A DNA stretch of 64,000 bases. Origin: Nymphaea colorata. Its lineage: Eukaryota > Streptophyta > Magnoliopsida > Nymphaeales > Nymphaeaceae. This document shows, piece after piece, positions 21,947 through 32,104 of this stretch (position 1 is the stretch's first letter; every line of letters starts with the position of its first letter). The position numbers were made by a program, and so were the translations under genes. The notes below the pieces were generated by a model. That model had not been told where the DNA came from. It did no database searches and was given only the letters and a program-made list of their open reading frames with translations. The stretch covers positions 10,778,571-10,842,570 of the forward strand of contig NC_045151.1 in the NCBI RefSeq assembly GCF_008831285.2. The letters are read 5' to 3'.

Positions 21947-22597
21947 GATAGAAAAGAGTGGCTTATGGACAACATTGACACTGCTGTATCGTGAGAAGAA
22001 TTCACTGCTTTCAGAAGCTGTCGAGTTTGAACCCAGTTGCATAAGTATGACCACTATCTTGCACATAAGCAGATCTTAGTGCGTAAAGCATCTTTGATCT
22101 GGTGTGAAGCATGAGAACAGCTTGATAGAACAGTTATCTCATTTGTTCCAATAGAGGGGCCGATTTATTAGGTCAGATCTTGAACTTGAGCTTGTGGGAG
22201 TAACTTCGCGTTGCACATTGTAGTGTATAAGTTTGCTACGTACAGTTATGCAATGACAGTTAGAAATCTCGTCCTTGGGAATTTTTTGGCAAGTGAAAAA
22301 TCTGAACATATTTAAAAGATAAGTATATAAATAGTAAATGATGCAATAATGTTTCACATATTTATTTTCAAAGATTACTCAACTACTGATAATTAAGGAT
22401 TAACAATTTATTATTTGTTCTTAATATTTATTTTAAAATCATTTAAAACACATGGTACTATTAATACTAGAAAGCTAGCCTTTTGTGCTTGAACTGCAAG
22501 AATCGGAATCTTCAGGGACAAGCAGTACTAAAAAAGGTTCTAATGGCCCGAGCTGTCGCTGACCATCACTTCAGGGTTAAATAATCTACCTTGCAAA

Positions 22598-22772
22598 CAG
22601 TGGTGGGGCGGACATTTTAGGCTGAGGGGCACTAATTTAAAAACTTTCATACCTTTAGTGGCATTAACATATGTAAATAAACAAATAGTTAAAAAGATCC
22701 TCTATGAAAATAAAATTTTGTGGGCTAGTGTGGGCAACAGCCTACATGTGGGTACATGGGGCTCTGCCACTG
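22598..22772. mobile_element. Short hAT-type MITE, copy 2
   Basis: The element is 175 bp, begins CAGTGGTGGGGC and ends GGGCTCTGCCACTG. It is flanked by cttgcaaa (22590-22597) and cttgtaaa (22773-22780), an 8-bp target duplication with one mismatch. It is related to the element at 282-459. Confidence 0.65.
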
Positions 22773-24317
22773 CTTGTAAATAACAAACTTTGGATCTTCA
22801 ATTTTCTTAGGCTAGTTCTGAAAGAAAACAACCACATCAAGATTGTGCTATTTGAATGTGTGTGTCTGTTTGTTAAATTGGTAATCGATCTTGAATCAGG
22901 GGTTTATCTATAGATATTTTCATTCGAATTGGATACGTAATTGTTTGAATTGTATAATCTCTGATTACAAACAATGATAACCAATTGAAAGCAATTTGAT
23001 TATAATTTAATTCGTGACAATCCTACCCAACTGCTGGATGTTGTATATTTAGAAACCATGCATCTGAAGTATTAGCAACAGCCTTGGGCCCTCAAAGGGC
23101 ATAGTATAGCTGGTCAGATTGGAGGCATGTGAAGATTGGAGGCATGTTAAGAAGCACGTCTCTAGTTCAATTCCCATGCCTGTTATGCTTCTGTGTCATA
23201 AGTGATGGGTTGATGGTAGTTAAGTTCAAAGGTGCATTGCTGCCATTATTGTTGCAAATGCAGGCAAGGAGCGGGGCAGGCAAGGAACCCCGCAGTAGGG
23301 AAAATGAGAGGGCTTTCGAGTTTTTTTTTTTAAGGTGGTGGGATGTTGCTAGTCCGTCATTCATTTGGAATGGAAGCATTAGCAATACGTTACGGTATAG
23401 CAATTATTTATGATGCCACCGTAAATAATATAAGGTAACAGCAATTCATGCATAAAAGAAACCAAAAACAAACAAAAGCAGCAGCTAATCTCTTGGTTTT
23501 TACAAATAGTCCAGGCAACATTTAGGATTTCTAATGAGGAATTAGTTGGCGAATTTAGATCCGTTTTCTTATAGATTCCTCAATTTCTGCGTCTCCGAAT
23601 CTCCTACCGTAGAGTTAAGAGTCATACTAGCCATAAGAAGGCCCATTTCCAATGCCGTCGCATCTGGGGCCTCCCAAGTATTAGATCCCGAATAGCCTTT
23701 TCTTCACTAACCTGGGGCAAAGGTGAATCCCAACTGTTGCCGATCAGGTGCTGCACTAGTTGAAAGAACCAAAATAACGCTATGTGGACTGTTCAGCTCT
23801 GAGACACCCGCACATGTTCTTTCCAACTGAAATCCAGAACGCTTTATGCAAGCTTGGCATCTTCTCCATGTGCAGACCAAACTTTGGCTTTGACTTATAG
23901 CAGACAATAATAAGATTAAGATGTTTTGGTCGATCAATTAGTGAAATTTTCGTAATTAAGTCTCTTATTTTTGTTTTCCTAGAGTAAAATGTGAAAATTA
24001 CCTAGCTAAACCGTAAACACGGACCAGATAAAAGAAATTCAGGAAATAAGAAATATCATTTCTAAAAATTACCAAGCGGATTATTCTAGCGACTGTAAAA
24101 GTTTTAAGGCTTAAGATAAATAAAAAAAAGAGTTGCATGAACACAAACTAAAAAGTGCCTAAGGGGGAGGTAGACTCCTACTAGGATTATTTTTTAGAAA
24201 AATTAATATTGGATGTCTTCTCTTGAGATAGGGAATCAATATTGAGTTTGGATAAACGTGTTACAGCCTACATATGTAAACCCCAATACTAGGCGTCGTC
24301 CCATGCATACCAACCTT

Positions 24318-24341
24318 GAGGAGGAGGAGGAGGAGGAGGAG

Positions 24342-24379
<38 letters not shown>
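24318..24379. repeat. GAG / GA compound microsatellite
   Basis: (GAG)n is followed by (GA)n, in or near the 3' untranslated tail of the LINE described next. Confidence 0.85.
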
Positions 24380-24382
<3 letters not shown>

Positions 24383-24429
24383 AAGGAACTCTCATTAAAC
24401 AGAACGACATCCAAGAGAAGTGCATGATA

Positions 24430-24714
24430 AAACAACAAATAGAAGCAAATAAAAAACTACAACAGAGAAAGAAGATGTTAAACTGAGGTTTATAGGACGC
24501 TTTGACCACTAACAAAATCTCCGAATGAATAAAATGAAGCACACTATAGAAATCAAGTGCAAGTCCATGGAAGAAATCATTTAGAGTGTTCCAAATATCC
24601 CACCAGAAGATGAACAATCAAGTCCGTCATAAGAAGGGCCATTTTTTTGGAGAGGCGAGCAAGAAGGGGTCTAAACAGAAGGTCATAGGCAAAGGAGACA
24701 ATGGGCGATGGGTG
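24430..24714 (-). mobile_element. LINE (non-LTR retrotransposon), 3' part, left of the copia insertion
   Basis: The - strand reads LFIFWWDIWNTLNDFFHGL and LHFIHSEILLVVKAS, typical of the region after the zinc-finger domain in plant LINE ORF2. It continues the LINE segment at 30151-31144 once the copia element and one copy of GGGTG are removed. Stops and frameshifts are present. The 3' limit is unclear. Confidence 0.6.
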
Positions 24715-25136
24715 TGTGAGAGAGAGAACAAGAGACAAGTTTTTACGTGGTTCGGTGAAGCACACCTACGTCCACGAGAGAGGCTCTTCCACCGTGTGTT
24801 GGTGGAGAGGTTCGTTCCACTATTTATAATGTTTACACATCAATCTTCTCCTTGATTTTAGGAGAGATTACGTTGCTCTTTTGAGCTGTACACAATCGTT
24901 TGATTGGGGATTGACGTTCCTTGTTGGGTTGTTGCTCTCCTTGATTGTGATCCTCATTTGTAACCATAGTTTGCTTTCCTTTATCATCATATTCTTTAAT
25001 AACTGACGTGATCTGTAGGGTGGCTGGCGTAATCTTCATTCTGGCTGTTTGCTGATTGTATTCCTTAACTGTTGATTTAAGATCTGGCATGATCTTCATT
25101 CTAAGCGGTTTCTGCTTATAACCCTTTACCGTTTCA
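24715..25136 (-). repeat. Copia 3' LTR
   Basis: It is 422 bp and on the + strand runs from TGTGAGAGAG to CCGTTTCA. It differs from the 5' LTR by scattered substitutions and a few small indels (for example an extra stretch near ccttaactgttgat). A TATA-like TATAAATA is at 24821-24828 on the - strand. Confidence 0.88.
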
Positions 25137-25152
25137 TCCCCCCTCAAACTGG
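25137..25152 (-). promoter_or_regulatory. Copia polypurine tract
   Basis: On the - strand it reads cagtttgagggggga immediately before the 3' LTR start TGAAACGG. It primes plus-strand DNA synthesis. Confidence 0.8.
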
Positions 25153-25164
25153 GCGGAGCTTTGG

Positions 25165-26294
25165 TCAAGCCCAGTTTGTCTCTAAGTGAATTAAAGGGGT
25201 TGCTGGATAATGCCTTGTGAATATATCAGCAAATTGTTGAGATGATAGTACAAATTGCGTGGTAAGGTGACCAAGCGCAACATTTTCACGAAGGAAGTGA
25301 TAATCTAATTCAACGTGTTTCATCCGAGAGTGAAAAACGGGCTTGATAGAAACCTGTAGGGCAGACATATTATCACAATATAGAGTTGGAGCGCAGCTCA
25401 AATATATGCCAAGGTCTTTCAAGATATAGGTAATCCATGTAAGTTCAGCGGCTGCAGAGGCCATAGACCTATACTCTGCTTCAGTTGTGGATCGTGCAAC
25501 AGTGGGCTGTTTCTTTGCTGTCCAAGATATACAATTGGTGCCGATGAAAGTGCAGTACCAAGTAGTTGAGCGTCGAGTGTCATGACATCCCGCCCAATCT
25601 GAATCGGAGAAGGCATGGAGCCGAAAGTCATGCTGAGGAGAAAGAGTACAACCATCAGAAATAGTTCCATAAATGTAGCGGAGTATACGCTTGACAAGCT
25701 GAAAATGACTAGTCTTTGGTGTCTTCATATATTGACTGACATAATTAACACTGAATGATATGTCTGGCCTTGTAAATGTCAAGTATTGGAGCCCCCCAAC
25801 CAGACTCCGAAAAAGTGTGGGATCGGAAAAAACTTCATCATCAACAGGAGTTTGATAGTGTTGAACCAAAGGTGTGATCGTAGGTTTAAAATCAAGCAAG
25901 TTTGCACGTGCAAGTAGACTGAAGGCGTAACGATGTTGATTCAAGAAGAGTCCAGTTCTGGTCTTAACCACTTCTATGCCTAAGAAGTGATGGAGATATC
26001 CAAGATCTTTCATGGCAAACTCAATACTCAGCTCTTTTACAAACTGTTGAAGAAGGATACTATTGCTGCCCGTTAATATGATGTGATCAACATAAAGAAG
26101 GAGAAAAATTGTACCTTGAGCTTCTCGATAGACAAACAGGGAAGAGTCGGATATACTGGCATAGAAACCTTTTGTTAACAAGAATGAATCAAAACGATCG
26201 TACCAAGCTCGAGGAGCTTGGTGAAGTCCATATAAAGCCTGGTGTAGTTGGCAGACATGCGTGGGTTTGGAAGGATCAACGAACCCTGGTGGTT
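25165..26294 (-). pseudogene. Copia pol: RT C-terminal half and RNase H
   Basis: This segment follows an in-frame TAA at about 26294-26296, in VFI-stop-QPPGF, where the family normally continues. It runs through QPPGFVDP, ALYGLHQAPRAWYDRF, the RT active site and RNase H ([36 protein letters not shown]) to the C-terminus near the polypurine tract. The RT active site reads YVDH instead of YVDD: the second aspartate codon is CAC at 26083-26085. That residue binds catalytic metal, so RT activity should be lost. Confidence 0.85.
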
Positions 26295-26295
26295 G

Positions 26296-26559
26296 TTAAA
26301 TGAAGACAGTTTGATCCAAGTTGCCATGGAGGAACGCATTTTTGACGTCAAGTTGTTTAATCTCCCAATGATTTGTCAAGGCAATAGTAAGAACAATGCG
26401 AATTGTAGCTGGTTTGATAACAAGAGAGAAGGTTTCCATAAAATCAATCCCCGGAATTTGATTGAACCCTCGAGCTACCAGCCTTGCCTTCAAACGTTCC
26501 AAAGTACCATCACTTTTTAATTTGGTTTTAAAAACCCAGCGCGTGCTAACCACATTCAT
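26296..26559 (-). pseudogene. Copia pol: RT N-terminal part
   Basis: The frame reads STRWVFKTKLKSDGTLERLKARLVARG, the conserved start of copia RT, then GIDFMETFSLV and QLDVKNAFLHGNL, and ends at the TAA shared with the segment above. Upstream, 26560-26709 links to the integrase tail with broken frame. Confidence 0.82.
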
Positions 26560-26709
26560 ATGTGGTTGTCGTGGAACTAGTGTCCAAGTTTGACAATGAT
26601 GAAGGTCATTGAGTTCTTCTTTTCATCGCCGTTTTTTGTTCGAGCGGAATATTCATAGCAAGAAAATAACGAGGATTAGGTTTAGCAATACCCGCTTTTG
26701 CTCGAGTGA

Positions 26710-27543
26710 TCATACCATGAGAATTTGATGATGAAGGAGCAGATGCAACATGGGAATCGTCGCTGGTATGGTGGCAAGACGTTGCAGGCTCACTTGAGGC
26801 AGAAGCTCATTAGACAAAGATGTTAAGTCAGCGGCAACAGGGGATAGCACTGCTTGTTGATGTGTAGAGAATTCGAACGAAGTACGGGTAGGAGAACTAG
26901 GTGGTAACACTTCTGGCGGTGGGAGATCTTCATGATGCATACAAGTGGAAGATCCAACAGTGAGCTGCCTATCATCCGGACTTTGAATATTATTGGGGAA
27001 ATCGGTCCAATCGTTGAATGTTGCAGGTTGCAGCTGATGTTCGACTTTGGAAAATAATATGCCAGGTTTGTGATACAGAAAACAAGCTTCATCAAGTACC
27101 ACATGTCGTGAAGTATATATACGGCCAGTAGGAGGATATAAGCAGTGATAGCCTTTATGAATGAAGCTATATCCCAAGAATACACAAGGTAACGATCGTG
27201 GTTCAAATCTGTGTTTGGCATAATCTTTCAAGTAAGGAAAGCAACGACTTCCAAAAATACGAAGGCATGTATAATCTGGTTTCATCCCCAAAACACATTC
27301 AAATGGCGATTTCATTTGCAAGGTGGGTGTAGGCAACCGATTGATTAACCATGCAGCAGTTAAAAAAGCATCGACCCAATATTTCATGGGTATATGGGCA
27401 TGAAAGAACATGGTGAGACCCAATTCAACTATTGACCGATGACGCCGTTCAGCCAGTCCGTTTTGTGGTGGCGTTTTGGGGCATGACTTAATATGTTGGA
27501 TGCCATGATTTCTCAAATAATCTTCTAGGATCCGTCTATTCAT
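26710..27543 (-). pseudogene. Copia integrase C-terminal part and linker
   Basis: It contains NRRILEDYLRNHGI, SCPKTPPQNGLAERRHRSIVE with the catalytic glutamate, YWVDAFLTAAWLINRLPT and the C-terminal region with FGSRCFPYLKDYAKHRFEPRS. The preceding residues should carry the second catalytic aspartate (family motif S-D-G-G-G-E-F), but the sequence jumps from LKIF to the NRRIL region, so that motif is deleted (around 27544-27552). Confidence 0.82.
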
Positions 27544-27547
27544 CGGT

Positions 27548-28491
27548 TTAAAATATTTTTAATTTTGTCTCAAATTGCCGTTCAACTAGTTTATGGAAAT
27601 CCATAAACACTTGGCAAAGTTCAGATTTGTGCCGAAGAGGATATAACCAAACAAATCTTGTATCTTCATCAACAAATATAGCATAAAAACGAAATTTTTG
27701 TGTAGATGTGATAGGGGCTGGTCCCCATAAGTCACAGTGAACACGTGCCGAAGAGGATATAACCAAACAAATCTTGTATCTTCATCAACAAATATAGCAT
27801 AAAAACGAAATTTTTGTGTAGATGTGATAGGGGCTGGTCCCCATAATTCACAGTGAACACGTTCAAGAAAGATTTGAGAATGTTCTTCTATAGGAAGAAA
27901 ATGAAGTCGACACATTTTGGCAAGTTGACAACTAGAACAAACTGACATTCTTGATTGAGGTCCGCTCACCTCAATATTATTTTTGCTAACAAGAAAATCA
28001 ACTATTCGATGATGGGGATGGCCCAACCGCTGATGCCACGTTTCTTTATTGACTGACCGAAACCTGCTGGAAAAGAAGACTGCATGCTGGCGATCCTTGG
28101 AGTTTTCTTGAAACGCATAAAGGTCTCCGGTTCTACTGCCTGACGCTATTAGACGATTGTCCCTCTTGTCCTTAACAGAAAAAACATCAGCAGAAAATTG
28201 AAAAACATATGGATATTCATACGTTAACTGGCTGACAGAGACTAAATTCTTCTTAATTTGAGGCACAACCAGAACATTATTGAGAGGTAGACATTTTTTT
28301 CCGTTTTCAATATCAACATTTCCAATGTGGGTGATATTTAGTTTTTCGCCATTTCCCACCATGATTTGATCATTATCATGATATTCAGTATAGTTTGTAA
28401 GGTTATCTGGATCAGACGTTATATGTGTGGATGCCCCCGTATCAGGAAACCATTTGTCATCATGTCCGTCAGCTATCTTCATTGCTGCCAA
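27548..28491 (-). pseudogene. Copia protease, GAG-pre-integrase and integrase start
   Basis: The frame opens with MKIADGHDDKWFPDTGAS, the aspartic protease site DTGAS intact, and continues to the zinc-binding pre-integrase block (WHQRLGHPHHRIV, CSSCQLAKM) and the first integrase aspartate region VHCELWGPAP. A 116-bp direct tandem duplication (units about 27629-27744 and 27745-27860) repeats this region. Because 116 is not a multiple of three, it breaks the frame. One unit reads HCDLWGP and the other HCELWGP. Confidence 0.85.
27629..27860. repeat. 116-bp tandem duplication in copia integrase
   Basis: Two near-identical units with a period of 116 bp (gaagaggatataacc recurs at 27634 and 27750). 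Only a few bases differ between units, so the duplication is young relative to the element's other damage. Confidence 0.88.
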
Positions 28492-29442
28492 TGCCTATGG
28501 TACTTCCTGTACTTGAAAAGCATGATTGAACCTATGCCAACAATTAGTTTGAAGTCCACCATTGTGTGGCAGATTTGACATTGAACACCTTTGTTCTTGT
28601 TTTGGTTCTCTTCGCGTCCACCATTCTTGTTTGGATTGAACTGAAATTGTCGTCCTCCTTGGGCCGACTGAAAAATGTCCTCCTCCTTGGGCCGACTGAA
28701 ACACTCTTCCTTGGGCTGCTTGTGTGAATTCTCGCCCCTTTGAGTTAAAGAACTGATTTCTATTTGATTTAAACTTGGAATTTGAATATTTTTTGGTGTA
28801 AAAAGCAACATGTTGACTAGTATCCTCATGATACATACTCCGCATAGTTTCATGACTCTGAAGTAAAGCTACCACATCTATGTAGGACGGTGTTGGGGGT
28901 TTCATCATAGTGGTGGTAAAAGACTCGTATTCATATCCCAATCCACTAAGGAGCCAAAAAACTTTGGAATGGTCTTCTATAGGCTTGCCTATGGCCGCAA
29001 GCTCATCACATATCTTTTCGAACCCACAAATGTAATCAGCAATAGACATATTTCTTTTCTTATAAGTCTGAAGTTTTTGCATAAGTGTCCTCTCTCTTGA
29101 CATTTATGAGAGAAATGTGTCATAAGAGTATGCCATACCCCTTTAGACTTCTGCAAGAGTGCCGGTGATCCATGCACGCAATAGTCGATCCGATTTTTGC
29201 CATGCTTGATAGATTGGGTTCACTCGTTCCTCCACCGTACCGTCTTCTTTGGTATGCTGGACGCTGGGTTCGGGCGCAGCTATCTCTCCTTCAGTGAACT
29301 CAATCATATCTTGGCTCTCAATAAGTCCAAGCAGTTGGGTTTTCCATATCAAAAAATTGGTTTGGTTCAACTTAATAGTCACAAAGTTTGCGACATTTAA
29401 GTTGTAAGGGTATGGGAAAGGAGAGGAGACGATGGGAGCCAT
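28479..29442 (-). pseudogene. Copia gag
   Basis: The best start is the ATG at 29440-29442 (MAPIVSSPFPYPYNLN), 280 bp inside the primer site. Conserved gag blocks follow: NFLIWKTQLLGLIES, YQAWQKSDRLLRAWITGTL, SRERTLMQKLQTYKKRNMS, YIDVVALLQSHE, and a zinc-knuckle relic (CQIC ... CWHRFNHAFQ). The frame breaks after TGTLAEV and again within the knuckle. Gag would coat the RNA in virus-like particles; this copy cannot make an intact one. Confidence 0.8.
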
Positions 29443-29620
29443 TGATGATATACTAAAAAACTCACCACCTTCAAAAAATCGTAGAAAATCAATGGATCGT
29501 CGGATTGATTTGAAATTTGGACTGTAGTTAGCTGGAACACTGAGGAAGGGACGCTCCAAAAATAAGATCAATCCGAGCTCTTCTCGAAAAAGGCGCCCCG
29601 GAGGAAAGTTTTTGGACAAC

Positions 29621-29683
29621 AGCGGCGGCACTTATAGAATGCCGGCTTTCCACCGGCGGCACTTATAGAATGCCGGCTTCTCT
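29621..29683. repeat. Direct repeat in copia leader
   Basis: Two copies of a 27-bp unit (ccggcggcacttatagaatg followed by ccggctt) lie between primer site and gag. Each contains GCCGGC palindromes, so the leader RNA could form alternative hairpins. Confidence 0.7.
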
Positions 29684-29721
29684 AGGTCACCAAAACAAAT
29701 CCGCTCGTGAAAGCTTTTACA

Positions 29722-29733
29722 GCTCTGATACCA
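29722..29733 (-). promoter_or_regulatory. Copia primer binding site
   Basis: TGGTATCAGAGC on the - strand, complementary to the 3' end of initiator Met-tRNA. It lies directly inside the 5' LTR. Confidence 0.92.
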
Positions 29734-30150
29734 TGTGAGAGAGGGAACAAGAGACAAGCTTTTACGTGGTTCGGTGAAGCACACCTACGTCCACGAGAGA
29801 GGCTCTTCCATCGTGTGTTGGTGGAGAGGTTCGTTCCACTATTTATAATGTTTACACATCAATCTTCTCCTTGATTTTAGGAGAGATTATGTTGCTCTTT
29901 TGAGCTGCACACAATCGTTTGATTGGGGATTGACTTTCCTTGTTGGGTTGTTGCTCTCCTTGATTGCGATCCTCATTTGTAACCATAGCTTGCTTTCCTT
30001 TATCATCATATTCTTTAATAACTGACGTGATCTGTAGGGTGGCTGGCGTAATCTTCATTCTGGCTGTTTGCTGATTGTAGTCCTGCTGATTTAAGATCTG
30101 GCATGATCTTCATTCTAAGCAGTTTCTGCTTATATCCCTTTACCGTTTCA
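29734..30150 (-). repeat. Copia 5' LTR
   Basis: It is 417 bp, TGTGAGAGAG to CCGTTTCA on the + strand. The promoter-like TATAAATA is at 29840-29847 on the - strand. It is adjacent to the target duplication GGGTG. Confidence 0.88.
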
Positions 30151-30623
30151 GGGTGGTGTCAGCTGAATGTATGATATAAGCAGTGCACTTCCTTACAAGC
30201 CCAAAATATCGGGTACGTAGTCTCTTCGGCTTGTTGACACAGCACACAGCGACTCGCTAGAGGCATTCCCCATCACTGAAGATTGCATTGTATCTGAACT
30301 TAGTCTTGAAGAATGAACAAAAAATATAGTCTGATACGAGATGGAAGCCTAGAAGACGACAACGGCTACCGAGGTATAACATTGGCATGGGGGAAAGTAG
30401 AGAGTGGTAGATGGTAGAAGTAGAAAATCTGCCGGTCATGCATTCAGCCCAAGGCCACTACATGGAGGAAACATGGGGAGTGAAGGGAGGTCACTGAAGT
30501 GTGACAAAACTTTAAGTTCAGCATATGCAATCATCTGAGGTGGATGATGGTGGCACGAACCAAGGGGAAGTGCTAGCTCCAGTATAATATATTTATGTTG
30601 GAGGAGCGGGTGCAGGTACTTAA

Positions 30624-30658
<35 letters not shown>

Positions 30659-31144
30659 TATGCAATAGAGGAAAAGTGCTACACTCTATAGCTGAAAATT
30701 AGCAGCTGACGAGCTGCCTTGCTCATCAAAAAGACAAATCGAAGACCCTGCAACAGAATGATGCTTAAAAACACCAGATAATGGGTCAGCTCAAAAGAAA
30801 TGTGCCAAATAGGAATTAATAACCTTGACTATTTTAGGAGGCATGCAAACAAGAGACATGAGATGCACAGGAATGGTGGAGAGGATGTGTTTAATGAGCA
30901 CTAACAACCTGCCATTGTAAGGTATTTGCCTTGCCAAGACAAAAGTCGTGACTTGATCTTGTCCACATAGGTAGTCCAATCAGTTGAAGTGATTGGCAGC
31001 AATTTTAATGGTAAACCCAAGAAAGTAAGTGGGAGAGTAAGAGATAGGGCAATTAAAAAATAGCACTACAAACACCCTTAGTCACTTTGAATGGATTAAC
31101 AAAGCATTTTGCCTGATTAATATGAAGACTCGATACAAGGAGAG
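30151..31144 (-). mobile_element. LINE reverse transcriptase C-terminal part and zinc-finger domain
   Basis: On the - strand, starting near 31135: LHINQAKCFVNPFKVTKGVCSAIFN, then a damaged YLGF-like block, LLSWQGKYL-like sequence, VLIKHILSTIPVHLMSLVCMP and NSYLAHFFW, the usual end of the plant LINE RT domain. The 3' zinc-finger (zf-RVT) block PLASRCVLCQQAEETTYPIFWAC lies at about 30196-30268. Frameshifts and stops make it dead. It is cut at 31144 by a gypsy-type LTR and at 30151 by copia. A TG/TA microsatellite is at 30623-30659. Confidence 0.7.
30623..30659. repeat. (TG)n(TA)n microsatellite within the LINE
   Basis: A compound dinucleotide run inside the LINE segment. Confidence 0.85.
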
Positions 31145-31854
31145 TGTCACGGGCCGAGTTTCTCCAGCCCGCGCGGCGCCGAAGGCGTTCCCCAAAGCCT
31201 TTGGCCAGCCGTCTTTCTCTTAAGCTAGCGGAAGCATTCATCTTTTCTTCGGGACTGTGGACTAGACGAGGAGTGATAAGCACTCGGTACACCATCACCC
31301 AGGTTTATCCCATTGTCGACCATCGGCAAGCCGTGGCCATTAGGCCCTGTCAGAACATTGACATTCCTCCAAGTGCCTATCTGCATCCAAGCGAATTCTG
31401 GGTGGGGGTAGACTTCCCTTGGGAGGAAGTCCCCAGCCGAAGCCAGTTGACGACTATATGTCATTAAGTAACGCGGCCGACCATCGCCCTACTCGACGAT
31501 GAGCATTTACTTGCTCACCCCCACGTGACTCTACGCGGTTGTGGAACGCAGCGTATGCGCCCACTGGGGGGAATTGCCCCTAACCCACGCGCACCCCTTT
31601 GTGTATCCAAACACTACGCGTGGGGAACCCACTGGATTCCCCAACGACGGACTTGCACTTCCAAAGGGACCCCTGATCTTGATGCATTGAAATGCCTTGT
31701 CGTCGCACTACCGCGCTGCACATTCCACGTGCATTGCTTTCTGCTAGACTCGGCACGCGATTGAATCCCACATGCCTTCCAATTATGCCTAAGCTGGCCA
31801 AGCAGCATCACCTTTTACTGGCTTGGCCGGGCCAGACACAGCCGGCCGGCAACA
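31145..31854 (-). repeat. GC-rich LTR (3' LTR) of a second Ty3/gypsy-type element
   Basis: It is 710 bp. On the + strand it runs from TGTCACGGGCCGAG to GGCCGGCAACA, so both ends have TG..CA. Its composition is much more GC-rich than the neighbours and includes cccgcgcggcgcc. It interrupts the LINE. On its right side the - strand tract ggtggtgggagaa acts as polypurine tract. Confidence 0.65.
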
Positions 31855-32104
31855 TTCTCCCACCACCAAAATCGTCATTGTCCTCAATGACTCTGCCCCG
31901 AGCGATAGAAGTTCAGCTACCGTTCCCTTGATTTCTTTTGAATTGAGCCTTCGTCCGTTCGTCTGGTTGACGCACCCATCACGTCGCGACTACTCGCCTA
32001 TCGGGTGTTTTGCCTCTAGTCCATTCCTTAGCATCATCCCACTTTTCTATCATTGTTTACACTTTTCCTTACTAAAGTCTGGAACATCTCCGACGACCAC
32101 TATT
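31855..32104 (-). pseudogene. Last ~250 bp of a gypsy-type element's internal region
   Basis: On the - strand it has many stops but ends like a pol C-terminus (SLGAESLRTMTI, then a G-rich tract). No domain can be assigned with certainty; by position it should be the post-integrase tail. The element is cut at 32104 by the giant element, so its body lies beyond the right LTR of that element and is not seen. Confidence 0.45.

Larger units (their letters stand above)
21751..24300. other. 3' flank of IMPL1, no gene recognised
   Basis: After about 200 bp of likely 3' UTR I see one MITE (22598-22772) and otherwise AT-rich sequence with many stops in all frames. Short open frames here have no recognisable domain. 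Confidence 0.55.
24715..30150 (-). mobile_element. Complete but defective Ty1/copia LTR retrotransposon
   Basis: The element is 5.44 kb with LTRs at both ends (24715-25136 and 29734-30150) and perfect 5-bp target duplications GGGTG at 24710-24714 and 30151-30155. The primer site TGGTATCAGAGC (initiator-Met type) touches the right LTR, and a polypurine tract touches the left LTR, so it reads right to left. Order: gag, protease, integrase, RT, RNase H, the copia order. The coding region has frameshifts, a 116-bp tandem duplication, loss of an integrase aspartate, a stop in RT and a changed RT active site, so it cannot move by itself. Confidence 0.9.

Noticed and set aside
23129-23413. A 94-codon frame downstream of IMPL1
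   Set aside because: No domain, overlapping antisense frame of similar length, no promoter or neighbouring exon evidence.
24833-25168. A 111-codon frame at the left end of the copia element (also 29852-30058 and 49203-49460)
   Set aside because: It lies inside the LTR and is present wherever the LTR is. No domain is visible, so it is a chance frame of LTR sequence.
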